Shown here: positions 8,630-18,100 of the stretch, in pieces
Layout of the letters: each line of letters starts with the position of its first letter
How positions within the stretch are numbered: the stretch's first letter is position 1
Assembly: GCA_965220465.1 (NCBI GenBank)
Contig: CBDCPZ010000020.1
Location: 124,001 to 188,000 of the forward strand
Source of the DNA: JAHDHW01 sp965220465
GTDB taxonomy: Bacteria; Bacteroidota; Bacteroidia; Chitinophagales; Saprospiraceae
DNA length: 64,000 bases
Direction: 5' to 3'
Position numbers and translations under genes: made by a program
The notes under the pieces: model-generated
Told to the model about the DNA's origin: nothing
Databases searched by the model: none
Seen by the model: only the letters and a program-made list of their open reading frames with translations

Positions 8630-10612
8630 ATGAGAACAATAACAAAAGAAATAGGTCCATTTATTTTATTTCTCTCCTTGTTCATTATGCCTAATTCCGG
8701 TTGGGGAATGGAAAGCCCCTCAGGCCCAGAGTCAATTATAGGTCTATGGACCTGGGAATTAGAGCAGGAGCTTAAAATTGAAATCTTAGTAGCAGGTAAT
8801 GGAACTCTGGTTGGCCGATTAGTTGAATCTGGAAATACTCAAAAACAAAACTCCAATGGTGGAAAGATTCTTTTAAATGAAATTAAGATCGATGGAGCCA
8901 AAATTGAATGCAAAGTGAATTATAAATTGATTCTAAATGATGATCGTCCCTGTGTGCCTGAGGATGCCAATTTCAAAGGACAAGTGGTAAATGATGGAAT
9001 GAAAATAGAAGGCGAATTAGAATCCTTTTTGATATTGGATGACGAAGACGGTGATTGTGAAGTTTGGCCGGAAGATGAAGTAACTGTACTTTTAATTAAG
9101 GAGGAAGAATGTGATGAAAATTATATAGCAGATGATGCAGTTAAAGAAGAGGTACTTCAAAAAGATAAAGCTTTTAATTGCTTCACTTTTAAACTTAAGG
9201 GACCAGAAGAAGTGAAGTGGGGAAGTGAAACTAAATACGAATTGGTATATGAAAAGGATGGTAAACAAAAAAAATGGTTCGGCAATGTCAAATGGGATAT
9301 AACTAATGACAATCCAGAGATTAAATTGAGTTCGAAGTCAAGTTCCGAACGAACTCTACATACTCCAACAATCGAAAAACCCTTTCTTGAGATTGAATTA
9401 AAGCTTCAAGTACGGCCAATTGGTAATATTGGTGGCAAATCTGTTCCATCAGATTTTATTGTGGGAGTTCAAATAAAAATTTCCAATGTAGCTGAATCTT
9501 GTGAAATTGTAGAAAAGCAGATCAATGCGCTAAAAGAAAGACACTTCGATTTCTTGAATGAAATTGAGAAAAAGCGAGATGAACTTAAAAATATCCGCAT
9601 CCCATTGCCTTGGAATGAAACCGAAAGATATCGTCCTGGCAAGAAGCTTGAAGGTGAAATCACGAAACTGGAGAGTGATTATGAAGAAGCCAAGCAAGCA
9701 GCAGCTGCATCGGAAAAAGGGCTAAAAGCCTTGTATAAGACTCGAAGTGAACTGATAAATGCTCAGAAGAAGTTGTGGCGCTCTACAACAGAAGTCGGAA
9801 GAGCTTTATGGGCTAAGGATCGTTTTGATAATTCAAAGAAGGAGAAAGAAGATATGCTTCAATTCCTTCATGCATATAAAGGTACTGGATCAGGGATTCC
9901 AAAAACAATTAGAAGTTCTGACCTGAAGGACACGTTTGATATTTGGTATGAAGATGCGAAGAAAAAAATTGGTCTACGCCTTGGTTGGTCACTCATTCAA
10001 ATTGGGGGAATTGCAATGGCTGGGTTGCCGGGTCCAGGTAATTACTCAGGGATAAATACTCTTTTCATGTTAGGCCTTGGGATCTATGTTGATAAAAAAA
10101 TAGATTCTTCGGAATTTATAGAGAGTTTAAATTTGAGCACATCTGCTTTGAAAAGCCTGTCTTTGCAGTTTCAGGGTATTGTTAACCTAGCAAAGCAAAT
10201 TGAAAATATGTCTAAAGCAAATGCATCTTCAAAGAAGATAGATAAACTCAAAAGTAAGCTACACAGAATGATTTTGATAGCCCACGATGAAACTGGTGAA
10301 GCCATTCGACTTATGAATAAAGTAATCCTCAAAGCCAAGCAACTTAAAAGCAAGGTGGAGAAGTTGCATCGAGAAACTGAAGCTCAGCTTAAAAAAGCCA
10401 AAAGCCTGAATCAAAATTTCCAAAAAGAATTCAGTAAGGAAAAAAGTGATTATCCATATAAAAGAATGGCAGCTTTTGACAAAAAAAAGGAGCTTGAAAG
10501 CCTTATTAAAGATCTTGAACAAAGGATTGCCGATAATGATAAAGAACTTGAAAAGCTAAATACACTTAAAACACGCTACTGTGATACCCCCGAAAAAGAA
10601 AAGAGTTATTGA
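8630..10612 (+). CDS. Secreted coiled-coil protein with N-terminal DUF2147-like domain
   Basis: About 660 residues from the ATG at 8630. That start puts a signal peptide (IGPFILFLSLFIMPNSGWG) at the N-terminus and follows an A-rich leader like its neighbours; an upstream TTG at 8573 would add 19 residues. Residues about 30-150 (SIIGLWTWE..., GTLVGRLVE...) resemble the beta-barrel DUF2147 family. A beta-rich segment follows. Residues about 310-400 are strongly helical and coiled coil. A short glycine-rich hydrophobic stretch (LIQIGGIAMAGLPGPG) lies near 460-480, and a second long coiled coil runs from about 530 to the end. Such a rod could be a scaffold or interaction partner in the envelope. 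Function is not known. Confidence 0.65.
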   Translation: MRTITKEIGPFILFLSLFIMPNSGWGMESPSGPESIIGLWTWELEQELKIEILVAGNGTLVGRLVESGNTQKQNSNGGKILLNEIKIDGAKIECKVNYKLILNDDRPCVPEDANFKGQVVNDGMKIEGELESFLILDDEDGDCEVWPEDEVTVLLIKEEECDENYIADDAVKEEVLQKDKAFNCFTFKLKGPEEVKWGSETKYELVYEKDGKQKKWFGNVKWDITNDNPEIKLSSKSSSERTLHTPTIEKPFLEIELKLQVRPIGNIGGKSVPSDFIVGVQIKISNVAESCEIVEKQINALKERHFDFLNEIEKKRDELKNIRIPLPWNETERYRPGKKLEGEITKLESDYEEAKQAAAASEKGLKALYKTRSELINAQKKLWRSTTEVGRALWAKDRFDNSKKEKEDMLQFLHAYKGTGSGIPKTIRSSDLKDTFDIWYEDAKKKIGLRLGWSLIQIGGIAMAGLPGPGNYSGINTLFMLGLGIYVDKKIDSSEFIESLNLSTSALKSLSLQFQGIVNLAKQIENMSKANASSKKIDKLKSKLHRMILIAHDETGEAIRLMNKVILKAKQLKSKVEKLHRETEAQLKKAKSLNQNFQKEFSKEKSDYPYKRMAAFDKKKELESLIKDLEQRIADNDKELEKLNTLKTRYCDTPEKEKSY

Positions 10613-10631
10613 ACATATAATTGATGGGTGT

Positions 10632-10793
10632 ATGGATCCTTTTATAAAAAAACCTCCTAATTATGTCATCGAAAAAATCAAAAAAAAACAAGATGCTCGA
10701 ATACACAAGTTTCATTTTTTTATTGGTTCATCCATAGTCGTCTTTGGGTTGCTATTGGCTTTACTGATCACAATCTACTTTTGGAATACATAA
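10632..10793 (+). CDS. Small single-span membrane protein, paralog of the vWA protein's anchor
   Basis: A 53-residue frame opened by the ATG at 10632: MDPFIKKPPNYVIEK, then QDARIHKFHFFIG, then a transmembrane helix SIVVFGLLLALLITIYFW ending in NT. The N-terminal 45 residues match the anchor of the vWA-SBBP protein. The DNA continues without a break into the sequence that lies downstream of the vWA gene. It is therefore either a vWA gene that lost about 2.2 kb, or the ancestral short form. Whether it is expressed is unknown. An in-frame GTG at 10581 lies inside the previous gene and is less likely as the start. Confidence 0.45.
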   Translation: MDPFIKKPPNYVIEKIKKKQDARIHKFHFFIGSSIVVFGLLLALLITIYFWNT

Positions 10794-10864
10794 ACAATAA
10801 AGCAAAAGATTATAAATTCTTCTAAAAATATTCAACAAAATAAAACAACAAATTATGAAAAATC
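10632..10864 (+). repeat. Dispersed duplication, copy 2 (arms joined)
   Basis: The left portion (10632-10760) matches 4566-4700 and the right portion (10753-10864) matches 6907-7018. The two meet within ATTGGCTTT, a word present at both breakpoints of copy 1. The structure is that of a deletion between short direct repeats, or of an insertion in copy 1 that left a short target duplication. Confidence 0.75.
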
Positions 10865-11445
10865 TATCCTGTTTATATCTCATATTCTTTTTATTGTTGA
10901 GTAGTTGTACAACAGAAGAACCTGTGAAGACAAATCCTGAGGAGTTATTCCCTTGTACTTTGAAAATTGAAAACGACAGCTTTGAAAACATTTATCGAAA
11001 CATTCTAAACTTTGAAAAGGATCTCATTACGGATGGTTATTTATCGGAAGGAGGAAAAGGGTATATTAATATCTTTGAAAAGATGGCCAAAACGAGAAAA
11101 ACGGTGGTACTTGGCGATTACCAGGTCAAAGGGCTGACCGATCGTTCTCCCTCTATACTGAGGTGTTTGATTTCCCATTACCTGGATACGCACCCGGAAG
11201 ATTTTACCGATAATGGAATGAAATGGCTGACTTTTTCGTTGTCAATGATTGAGGATGAAGTATTGACTCGCCAAAATGCCGTGTGGGTTTTGGGAAAACA
11301 TTATTTGAAAGTTTTTGAAGAAGAGGATTTCCAACAGAAGGGTAATAAAACTTTGATTTTGCTACAGTTCTATTTTACTTCCGACCTGGTTGATCTTCCA
11401 AAATTACCACCGTCTACTTTTAAAAGTGCAAACCCTGAAGGTTAA
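10855..11445 (+). CDS. Lipoprotein of unknown function
   Basis: A 196-residue protein with signal peptide MKNLSCLYLIFFLLL and lipobox LSSC (Cys18). The mature part is mostly helical, with two longer amphipathic stretches (about 45-75 and 120-165). No family is recognised. It has no clear sequence similarity to the lipoprotein at 7009 beyond the shared leader and the MKNL start, both of which lie within or at the edge of the dispersed duplication. Confidence 0.65.
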   Translation: MKNLSCLYLIFFLLLSSCTTEEPVKTNPEELFPCTLKIENDSFENIYRNILNFEKDLITDGYLSEGGKGYINIFEKMAKTRKTVVLGDYQVKGLTDRSPSILRCLISHYLDTHPEDFTDNGMKWLTFSLSMIEDEVLTRQNAVWVLGKHYLKVFEEEDFQQKGNKTLILLQFYFTSDLVDLPKLPPSTFKSANPEG

Positions 11446-11610
11446 GGCTGCCTAACATTGAGTTGGTTTATTGACCTGAAAAATACGTAAAAAATGGCTC
11501 TTGTAAAGTTGACACAATTTAATTGTCTTTGCTTGGTGGGCTTTGACGATGGAAATGGATAGTTATCAATCCTATAATCCGGATTAAATCATTCAATTAA
11601 AACAAGAATC

Positions 11611-11985
11611 ATGGAAAGGAAAGAATTTCTAATCACCTCCGCTCTTGCCTCAATCTCATATTCTTTATTGGGACAAGTAACCAGGTGCAAGAAAAGAAGG
11701 TACAGTCAATATTTTGATGGATGGGAAGTCAAGCCTGAATTTAAAATGGAGTTTGTATCTCTTTGGCCAGGATGGTTGGGTAAGGAAAACTGCCACAAAC
11801 TGGATGAAGTGACTGTGGATGAATGGGCTCAGTTTAACACTCTTACCAGATTGATAGCTAAAAAGTATAATATTGAGTTAGTGGATTGTGAAGCAGAGAC
11901 TATTTTGAAGATAGATGATATTGAGAATACACTATCGAACTATGAAGAATCCATGAATAAAGAATACTCCATGTTTTCCAGATAG
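11611..11985 (+). CDS. Small hypothetical protein
   Basis: A 124-residue protein beginning MERKEFLITSALASISYSLLG. This resembles a short Tat-like or Sec-like leader (Glu-Arg-Lys-Glu-Phe-Leu followed by an Ala/Ser/Leu-rich stretch) but has no twin-arginine. A basic segment (CKKRRYSQYFDGWE) and an acidic C-terminal half follow. The frame has a plausible A-rich leader (ATTCAATTAAAACAAGAATC). No family is recognised. The flanking spacers, 165 bases before and 212 bases after, hold no other supportable gene. Confidence 0.5.
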   Translation: MERKEFLITSALASISYSLLGQVTRCKKRRYSQYFDGWEVKPEFKMEFVSLWPGWLGKENCHKLDEVTVDEWAQFNTLTRLIAKKYNIELVDCEAETILKIDDIENTLSNYEESMNKEYSMFSR

Positions 11986-12197
11986 CTTATTCCAGAGCTG
12001 AACTGCTTGTTATGTGAGGAGTGGGATTTCACGTATATAATATGGCAACTTGACAATGGTGCAGTTTCAGCACTGGTGCCTTTGATTAAAGAAGCAGGCT
12101 TACACCACTTTCAAAATTAATATGCTAATTGTCTTAAATGCACACATAAGAATTTGTGAGATGCTTTCCTGTGGGTTCGAGATTACAAATTTCTTAC

Positions 12198-12759
12198 TTA
12201 CTCAATTAACACAAAGCCCGCCCAGTAGTAAGGATCTTTATATTTTTTGCGCATTTCCAATTGCGTTTTTTGAAAAGCTGTTCTGATGTTCAAGTTGTCA
12301 TTTAGCCAATGAGAATGCCGTCTTCAATGCCATCAGGAATTGGCTTTCCCTCCAGGCCTGATTTGCTCCTGCCATAATCAATCCAGATCGTATGAGTGGG
12401 TTTTCTGAAAAGCGGAACCCGGAACCACCTAGGTCTAAATTTTCCTTATCTTTTTTAATATCCGGAAAAAAGAAACCATGAGTAGCAATATGCAAAATGG
12501 AAGGGGATGGGTTGTTTACTCCGATGGATTTAAATGATTCTTCTGTAGCCTGATAGCCCGAATAATATGTTGTTGTGATATTTTCATCTCCCAAAAGGGT
12601 CATAATTTTGTTTAACTCCTGTTCAGTACCTGGTAAATATTGCCAGTTTATTTCTTGATCACCTCTTCCAGATATACTATAATCATTTAAGTTAAAAACA
12701 CTCTTCTGTTTTTCAAATGCTTGATTCGCTGATGCAATAGCAGAACTATCTGTATCATT
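12198..12759 (-). pseudogene. Broken CHAT-domain protease fragment
   Basis: On the minus strand this is a remnant of a TPR-CHAT gene closely matching the one at 18946-21837. It keeps the GRGDQEINWQYLPGTE segment, the catalytic-His motif HIATHGFFFP and the true C-terminus YYWAGFVLIE. It lacks all TPRs. A one-base loss near 12351 shifts the frame after NQAW. A gap of about 215 bases near 12308 removes the LSACETG motif with the catalytic Cys. Similarity to the intact gene stops abruptly at 12759. It cannot make an active protease. Confidence 0.85.
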
Positions 12760-12929
12760 GGAAAATGAAAAAGAAAATAAAAATATCAAAGAAACTCTCC
12801 CATCCAACTGAGATTGATGTTGAACATGGTTGGGAACCGTCTGGGCAAAAAAAAGTTGTTGAATGGATTGAAACATTTGCTTCCGAGAATAACAATTATT
12901 TGATATGGATACATGATGAGAATAGTAAT
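12760..12929. other. Unassigned DNA between two gene fossils
   Basis: On the plus strand this reads KKKIKISKKLSHPTEID, then HGWEPSGQKKVVEWIETF, then YLIWIHDENSN, in frame with the DUF4384 fossil that follows. The codon pattern looks protein-like, but no family is recognised and nothing similar appears elsewhere in the window. It may be a remnant of a third gene. Confidence 0.3.
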
Positions 12930-13246
12930 AAAGGAGCAGAAGAATATATTATTCTACCAGATCAAACCTTAATGTTGCCGGAAAAAACTAAGAAAGTTAA
13001 CGAAGACTACTGGAGTTTTGCCCCCCCTTTGGTAATGAGGTCTTTAAACTGATAGCTACACGGGAACCCCTAAACCTAAAATCGGTGATACGCACAAGAA
13101 GTATAACTGCAACTAGCGATAAAAATCAACACCCATTTGAAATTCTCTTGGGTGCCACTTTTAAAAATAATCTTTCCAATACCCGAGGTACTGCTTTACC
13201 TGCTATCCCTTCCAATTCAGCTTAGTTTTATTCACTTGTTTTTAAG
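12930..13246 (+). pseudogene. Broken C-terminus of a caspase-DUF4384 gene
   Basis: This matches the last ~100 codons of the metacaspase gene at 2384-4408: EEYIILPDQTLMLPEKTKK, then a DYWSFAPP motif, then after a frame change GNEVFKLIATREPLNLKSV and NQHPFEILLGATF. The run of seven C at 13021 is one base short of what the frame needs. A TAG at 13223 replaces the Gln codon seen in the intact gene. The caspase domain is absent. It lies back to back with the CHAT fossil, so both fossils may have arrived or broken together. Confidence 0.85.
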
Positions 13247-13273
13247 ATAGTTGAATCAAACGAAGTACAAATA

Positions 13274-13310
13274 AAATGAGCCTTCCCACATTTTAAAGAA
13301 AGACTCATTT
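13274..13310. terminator. Possible bidirectional terminator between convergent units
   Basis: An inverted repeat AAATGAG / CTCATTT with a long loop lies between the plus-strand fossil and the minus-strand lipoprotein gene. The stem is short and the T-tract is weak. Confidence 0.3.
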
Positions 13311-13347
13311 ATATAATATAATTGATTTAGCAATTAATGTGTTTCAT

Positions 13348-14160
13348 TCATTGAGTATCGATTTCCCAAGAAGGAGGCCAATTATCTCCAGTTTCAATTT
13401 TATAAACCAAGAATTCAGTCCCAGTTCCGTATAAATCATCAAATTCATTTGATCCTGTTACAGTAGTACCAATACTCTGTGGAGTAAGTGGAACATCCGA
13501 CTTTAATTTAAGTAAGAATCGAGGACATTGATCGAGTTTTGTTTCAGTACGGCCTCGAGGGGAATTCATAGAAGTAAAACTTCTGGTTAAATTGTATGGA
13601 CCAACATTATCCAAAATGAATCCATAGTGAGAAGAGGGATTTTCTATGAACTGCTTGGCTTTAAGTTTAATATTATCAGATCCTCTCCATTTATTGACCC
13701 CTTCAAATGCCTTGATAGATGAAACATAAATGCCCATACCTGGAGGTGTGGGTTGATTGTTCCAGGTTATAGTTGAGGAATTCCATCCCTCCGAGGCTTC
13801 CCGAACTGATATAGATTGGGTTCCGTTATTTTGTTGAGAATCTTCAAACACATTAATATAAGCTTCTAGTACTTCAGTCCCTTCCGGGAACTGAGGTATA
13901 AAAAACTGGAGATAAGTTCTGTGCTCTCCATTGGGTAAACCGTGATTGATATTCAGACTAAAGGTGTTAAATGGAGCATCAGGGTTCCGATCATCCACAT
14001 ACGCATCCTGAGAGGTAGTTAGCCATACATAATAGTAATTCGGACTTGTGCTTACATCCACCCCATCGTCACCACAGGTGTTGCTTAATTGGCAACAGCC
14101 GGATAAAATAATGATAAAAACGAAACCTAAGATGGGATTTATTCTTTTAATAGTATTCAT
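13348..14160 (-). CDS. DNRLRE-domain lipoprotein
   Basis: A 270-residue protein with signal peptide and lipobox (IILSGCCQ, Cys22). Residues about 45-210 match the DNRLRE-type beta-sandwich found in many secreted bacterial proteins: a start at DAYVDDRNPDAPFNT, RTYLQFFIPQFPEGTEVLEA, and the signature EGWNSSTITWNNQP. Such domains act as structural or carbohydrate-associated modules on the surface. It follows the lipoprotein gene at 14228 by 67 bases on the same strand and may share its transcript. Confidence 0.7.
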   Translation of the reverse strand: MNTIKRINPILGFVFIIILSGCCQLSNTCGDDGVDVSTSPNYYYVWLTTSQDAYVDDRNPDAPFNTFSLNINHGLPNGEHRTYLQFFIPQFPEGTEVLEAYINVFEDSQQNNGTQSISVREASEGWNSSTITWNNQPTPPGMGIYVSSIKAFEGVNKWRGSDNIKLKAKQFIENPSSHYGFILDNVGPYNLTRSFTSMNSPRGRTETKLDQCPRFLLKLKSDVPLTPQSIGTTVTGSNEFDDLYGTGTEFLVYKIETGDNWPPSWEIDTQ

Positions 14161-14227
14161 GATTTTAATTTTAAGTAAGTAAGAAAAAATGGAGTTTCAG
14201 TTAGAATATTATGTTGCAAAGGAAGTT

Positions 14228-15016
14228 TCATTCTTTAACTGTATATTTTGTAGTTTCCTCGATCCTCATTATACTGTCATTATTATTCGGGATATCGTTT
14301 TCAACTCCTTTAAAAGTGAGGGTGTAAACATCTGGCATTGCTTCACAATGAACATCAAAATCTTTTTGAAAATCCTGTGTGATTAAATATTTATCAGGTA
14401 AGACTCCTGTATAAATTATGGGTGTTGAGACAAGGAGCTCACTGTTACCACCTTCAATAGCATAAATTCCTGCGTTAAAAAAATCATCAGCCCCGTTTGG
14501 ATCGGTCACAGTATATTTAATCGTCCTAGTCAAAGTTGGACCTAGGCAATTAGAAATATTATGGGCATCTGGAGTAATCTTTAAATTGGTAATCTTTGTA
14601 GGCATATCATTTATAGTAAGCTGACCTGCTATCGCTGAAACCACAGATTTATCTTTTAGTTCTAATTTAATGGTTAAGGTATAGATTCCGTCAGCAGCGG
14701 GTTGTTCTACAGTTATTTTCGTTGAACTTTTACCTGCTTCATCAGGAGTGTTAAGCGGAATCGGGATATTCTTAGTTGAATTTTCAGGAAGACCATCTAG
14801 CACTGCACTCATAACTTCACCTGGGTTTACACCCTTAGGGCCTATGCTGTACTTAATAGTTATTTGCTGTCCCGGATCAATCCGGTTAGGAGCAATTCCC
14901 TCTAGTTTAATTTTAATAGCAAGCGGATTATTGATTTCAACATCAACTAAATCACAACTAGTGGAGAAAATTACTATCGTCATAATTAAAGAAAGAAGCT
15001 TTTTTGAGTTTTTCAT
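14228..15016 (-). CDS. Lipoprotein with Ig-like beta-sandwich segments
   Basis: A 262-residue protein with signal peptide MKNSKKLLSLIMTIVIF and lipobox STSC (Cys21). The mature part has two beta-rich stretches (about 35-130, IKIKLEGIAPNRIDPGQQITIKYS; and about 140-255), consistent with Ig-like or Big-type folds. No specific family is recognised. It is divergent from the M4 protease gene and first in a likely two-gene unit with the DNRLRE lipoprotein. Confidence 0.6.
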   Translation of the reverse strand: MKNSKKLLSLIMTIVIFSTSCDLVDVEINNPLAIKIKLEGIAPNRIDPGQQITIKYSIGPKGVNPGEVMSAVLDGLPENSTKNIPIPLNTPDEAGKSSTKITVEQPAADGIYTLTIKLELKDKSVVSAIAGQLTINDMPTKITNLKITPDAHNISNCLGPTLTRTIKYTVTDPNGADDFFNAGIYAIEGGNSELLVSTPIIYTGVLPDKYLITQDFQKDFDVHCEAMPDVYTLTFKGVENDIPNNNDSIMRIEETTKYTVKE

Positions 15017-15079
15017 GATTTAAAGTTTTGATGAATAATATTTTTTAATTCATGAGTAAATAGAACAACAGGCCTTAAT

Positions 15080-15119
15080 GTTATCACCCCGTCCAATTAT
15101 TTATTGTTAAGGTGATAAC
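15080..15119. promoter_or_regulatory. Inverted repeat in divergent intergenic region
   Basis: GTTATCACC at 15080-15088 and GGTGATAAC at 15111-15119 form a perfect nine-base inverted repeat. Centre spacing is about 31 bases, or three helical turns. It sits in the 183-base gap between the divergent lipoprotein and M4 protease genes. The spacing suits a pair of operator half-sites. No regulator gene is adjacent. Confidence 0.4.
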
Positions 15120-15199
15120 AATTCTAGACATCCTGATATATACCTGTGTACTTGATTTGAGTATGCTTGCAATTATTTTTTAAAACAAACTCCTTTATC

Positions 15200-18100
15200 A
15201 TGAAGACACAGTATTACATCAGACATTTTGGATTACTCCTTTCTATGACATTCTTCTTTACTCTATCTTTCAATTTAAAAGCTCAAGAGAGGTTTAAACA
15301 GGAGGAACTGTTCGGAGAAAAGGCAAGAGAATTAGTACCTGAAGCTGCCATTGTCCTAACTTCAAAGACCTCTAAATTCCCTTCTCACATAAAATTCAGA
15401 TCTGATAAAAAAATCAAATCTGATGAATTCGAAAAATGGTTAAGAGATCGTTTTGAATTCGATGGTAATTTTGACTTTGTTCGCATTTTTGAACAAGAGG
15501 AAGAAAACGGAATAAGAACACAGAAATTTAATATTTGTTACAAAGGGATTCATTTAGAACACGGATTGATCATCACCTATGGTAGGGGAGGTTTGATCCA
15601 TCGTTTCAATGGATATGCAGATTATCCGGGGCAAATAAATCCTGCTCCTTCAATCTCAGAATCATCAGCACTTGCCATTGCAATGGATTATGTAGGAGCC
15701 GAAAAATACTTATGGGAGATACCTGAAGAAGAAGCCTTTTATAAAGAACACATGCAGGATTCAACCGCAACATATTACCCAAAAGGAGAGCTAATAGTTG
15801 CAAAGGACTATTCAGATGGTTTTCATCTGATGTGGAAATTCGATATTTATGAAATAACTCATGAAAAGAGCCAGACAGTATTCGTTGAGGCCCATACAGG
15901 CAAAATAATGAAAACTTCTACACTTGTACATAATTGTGATTCAGGTACAGTAGCTACTACATGGCATGGGAATAAAAATTTTCAGACTGATAATGTTGGC
16001 AGTTGGGGAGCGCCAGATTATATCTTGAAAGATGATTGTGGTTTTTCTAATTTTAATACCCATATACACACCATAATGCAAGCAGGTAATGCTGAAATTC
16101 ACGATGCAGACAATAACTGGGTTGAGGGTAATATTACAGACTTTGCAACCACACATTACTATGCTAGAAAGGTTGTGGATTACTACGAAACAATCCACAA
16201 TAGGGACGGTTACAATGACTCCAATTCAAATATTACCTTTAAACATGTAGCAGCGCCAAATCCAGGGTGGGACAACGCTGCGGCTATTGGAAATGCCGGG
16301 GAATTTCTAATTGGAATGAATACCGGAGCCCAAGGTGAATTCATTAACACTTTGGATGTGATAGCACATGAATTCACCCACAAGGTAGTAAAACATAATG
16401 GCAATGGTGGATTAACTTACGAAAAGGAATCTGGCGCATTGAATGAATCATTTGCTGATATTTTAGGACAGATGTGTGAACGTTGGGTGGAGAATAATCA
16501 AAGTATAGATTGGACTATTGGAGAAAATCTTGCTCCAATTCAACCTGAATTTCCTTCTGGAGGGCCAATACGTAGTTTTATTGATCCAAAGGCACATGGA
16601 CAACCGGATACTTATGGTGGGGTAAACTGGGTCAACCAGGAAGGCTGTGTGCCTACTGGAGGATCAGGGGGAAATGATAATTGTGGAGTTCATACCAATA
16701 GTGGAGTTATGAATCACTGGTTTTATATCCTGACAGTCGGTAAAACAGGTACGAATGACTTGGGGAATGATTATAAGGTCACAGGAATAGGTCTGACTAA
16801 GATGAGGACGCTAGTATATAAAAATCTTCTGGGACTGCTACCCAATGCAACATATAAACAGGCCAGATCTAATTCAATCGCAATTGCTGAAGATGAATGG
16901 GGAGAGTGCTCAGACGAAGTGAAACAGGTAATCAATGCATGGTACGCAGTCGGAGTTGGTAAACCTACGGTAAAAGATACTGTAGATGCCGGAGTTTGTT
17001 CTGGTGATTTTTTTGCCAAGGAACTGAAGAATTATATCTTTTGGAATACGTGCGACAATATAAGTTTTGAGTGGACCGCGGTCTATCCTGATGGAATAAC
17101 CGGCGGTATGGGGGACGTAGAATCAGGCTTAGTAATTACTGAGACACTAACCAATAATACATCAGAAACCAAAACTGTTGCTTATTTCATTCGACCTAAA
17201 TATAACAACGATGAATTTGGAGGACCAATTTTTGAGCTTAGAGTTCCAATCCTTCCTGCTCCAATTGGGAACGATTCAGAAAAGGATATTGCTTGCTCAG
17301 GTGATGAATTCTCTATTTCTCTTCCTGATAAGATAATTAATAATATAGAATCTTCATTTGCCTGGGCAGCTGAATATAACGGATTGACAGGAGGTGCAGG
17401 AGCGGGGATAGGTAATGTGCTCAATGAAACGTTGGCCAACAATACGGGTACCAATGCGAGCGCAATTTATACAATTATACCCAAAAATAATTCAAATGGA
17501 TGTGAAGGACCTCCTTTTACAATCACTGTTAAAGTACTTTCTGAAAATACATTTGATGGACATAATTACCTTTTAACACCAGAAAAAATGATGTGGCAGG
17601 AGGCTGAAGACTATGCTGCCAGTCTTGGTGGCTATTTGGTTGCCATCAATAGCCAAGAAGAACAAGACTTTTTAGTTGAAGCATTTGGCAGTGACGAATT
17701 ATTCTGGATTGGGTTCACTGATGAGGCCACAGAGGATTTTTGGACCTGGACTTCTGGCGAGCCAAAAGTATATGAGAACTGGTACCCTGAAGATAATGAA
17801 CCTAATAATGTTAATGGTGGAGAGGATTATGCAGTTATGAATTGGATTAAAAGCTACCACTCCCATTTGAATAGTGAAAGCGGTTATTGGAATGATTTGG
17901 GAGCGGGCAGTCCGGAATGGGTCCCTTATTATGGAATTGTTGAATTACCAGAACCATGTAAATGCAGCTTTACAACAGATGGACTATCAAATATACAATG
18001 CAATGATAATGGAACTCCTAATAACCTCAGTGATGATTTTATAACTTTTGAATTAAATCCAAATGGTAATAACCAAGGAGATAGTTACACGGTTTCCGGA

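Noticed and set aside
10581..10793. Longer 70-residue version of the small membrane protein from a GTG at 10581
   Set aside because: The GTG lies inside the previous coding region; the ATG at 10632 aligns with the paralogous ATG at 4566.
12930..13060. C-run frameshift as a phase-variation switch
   Set aside because: The gene lacks its entire N-terminal caspase domain and has a downstream nonsense codon, so restoring the frame would not make a working protein.
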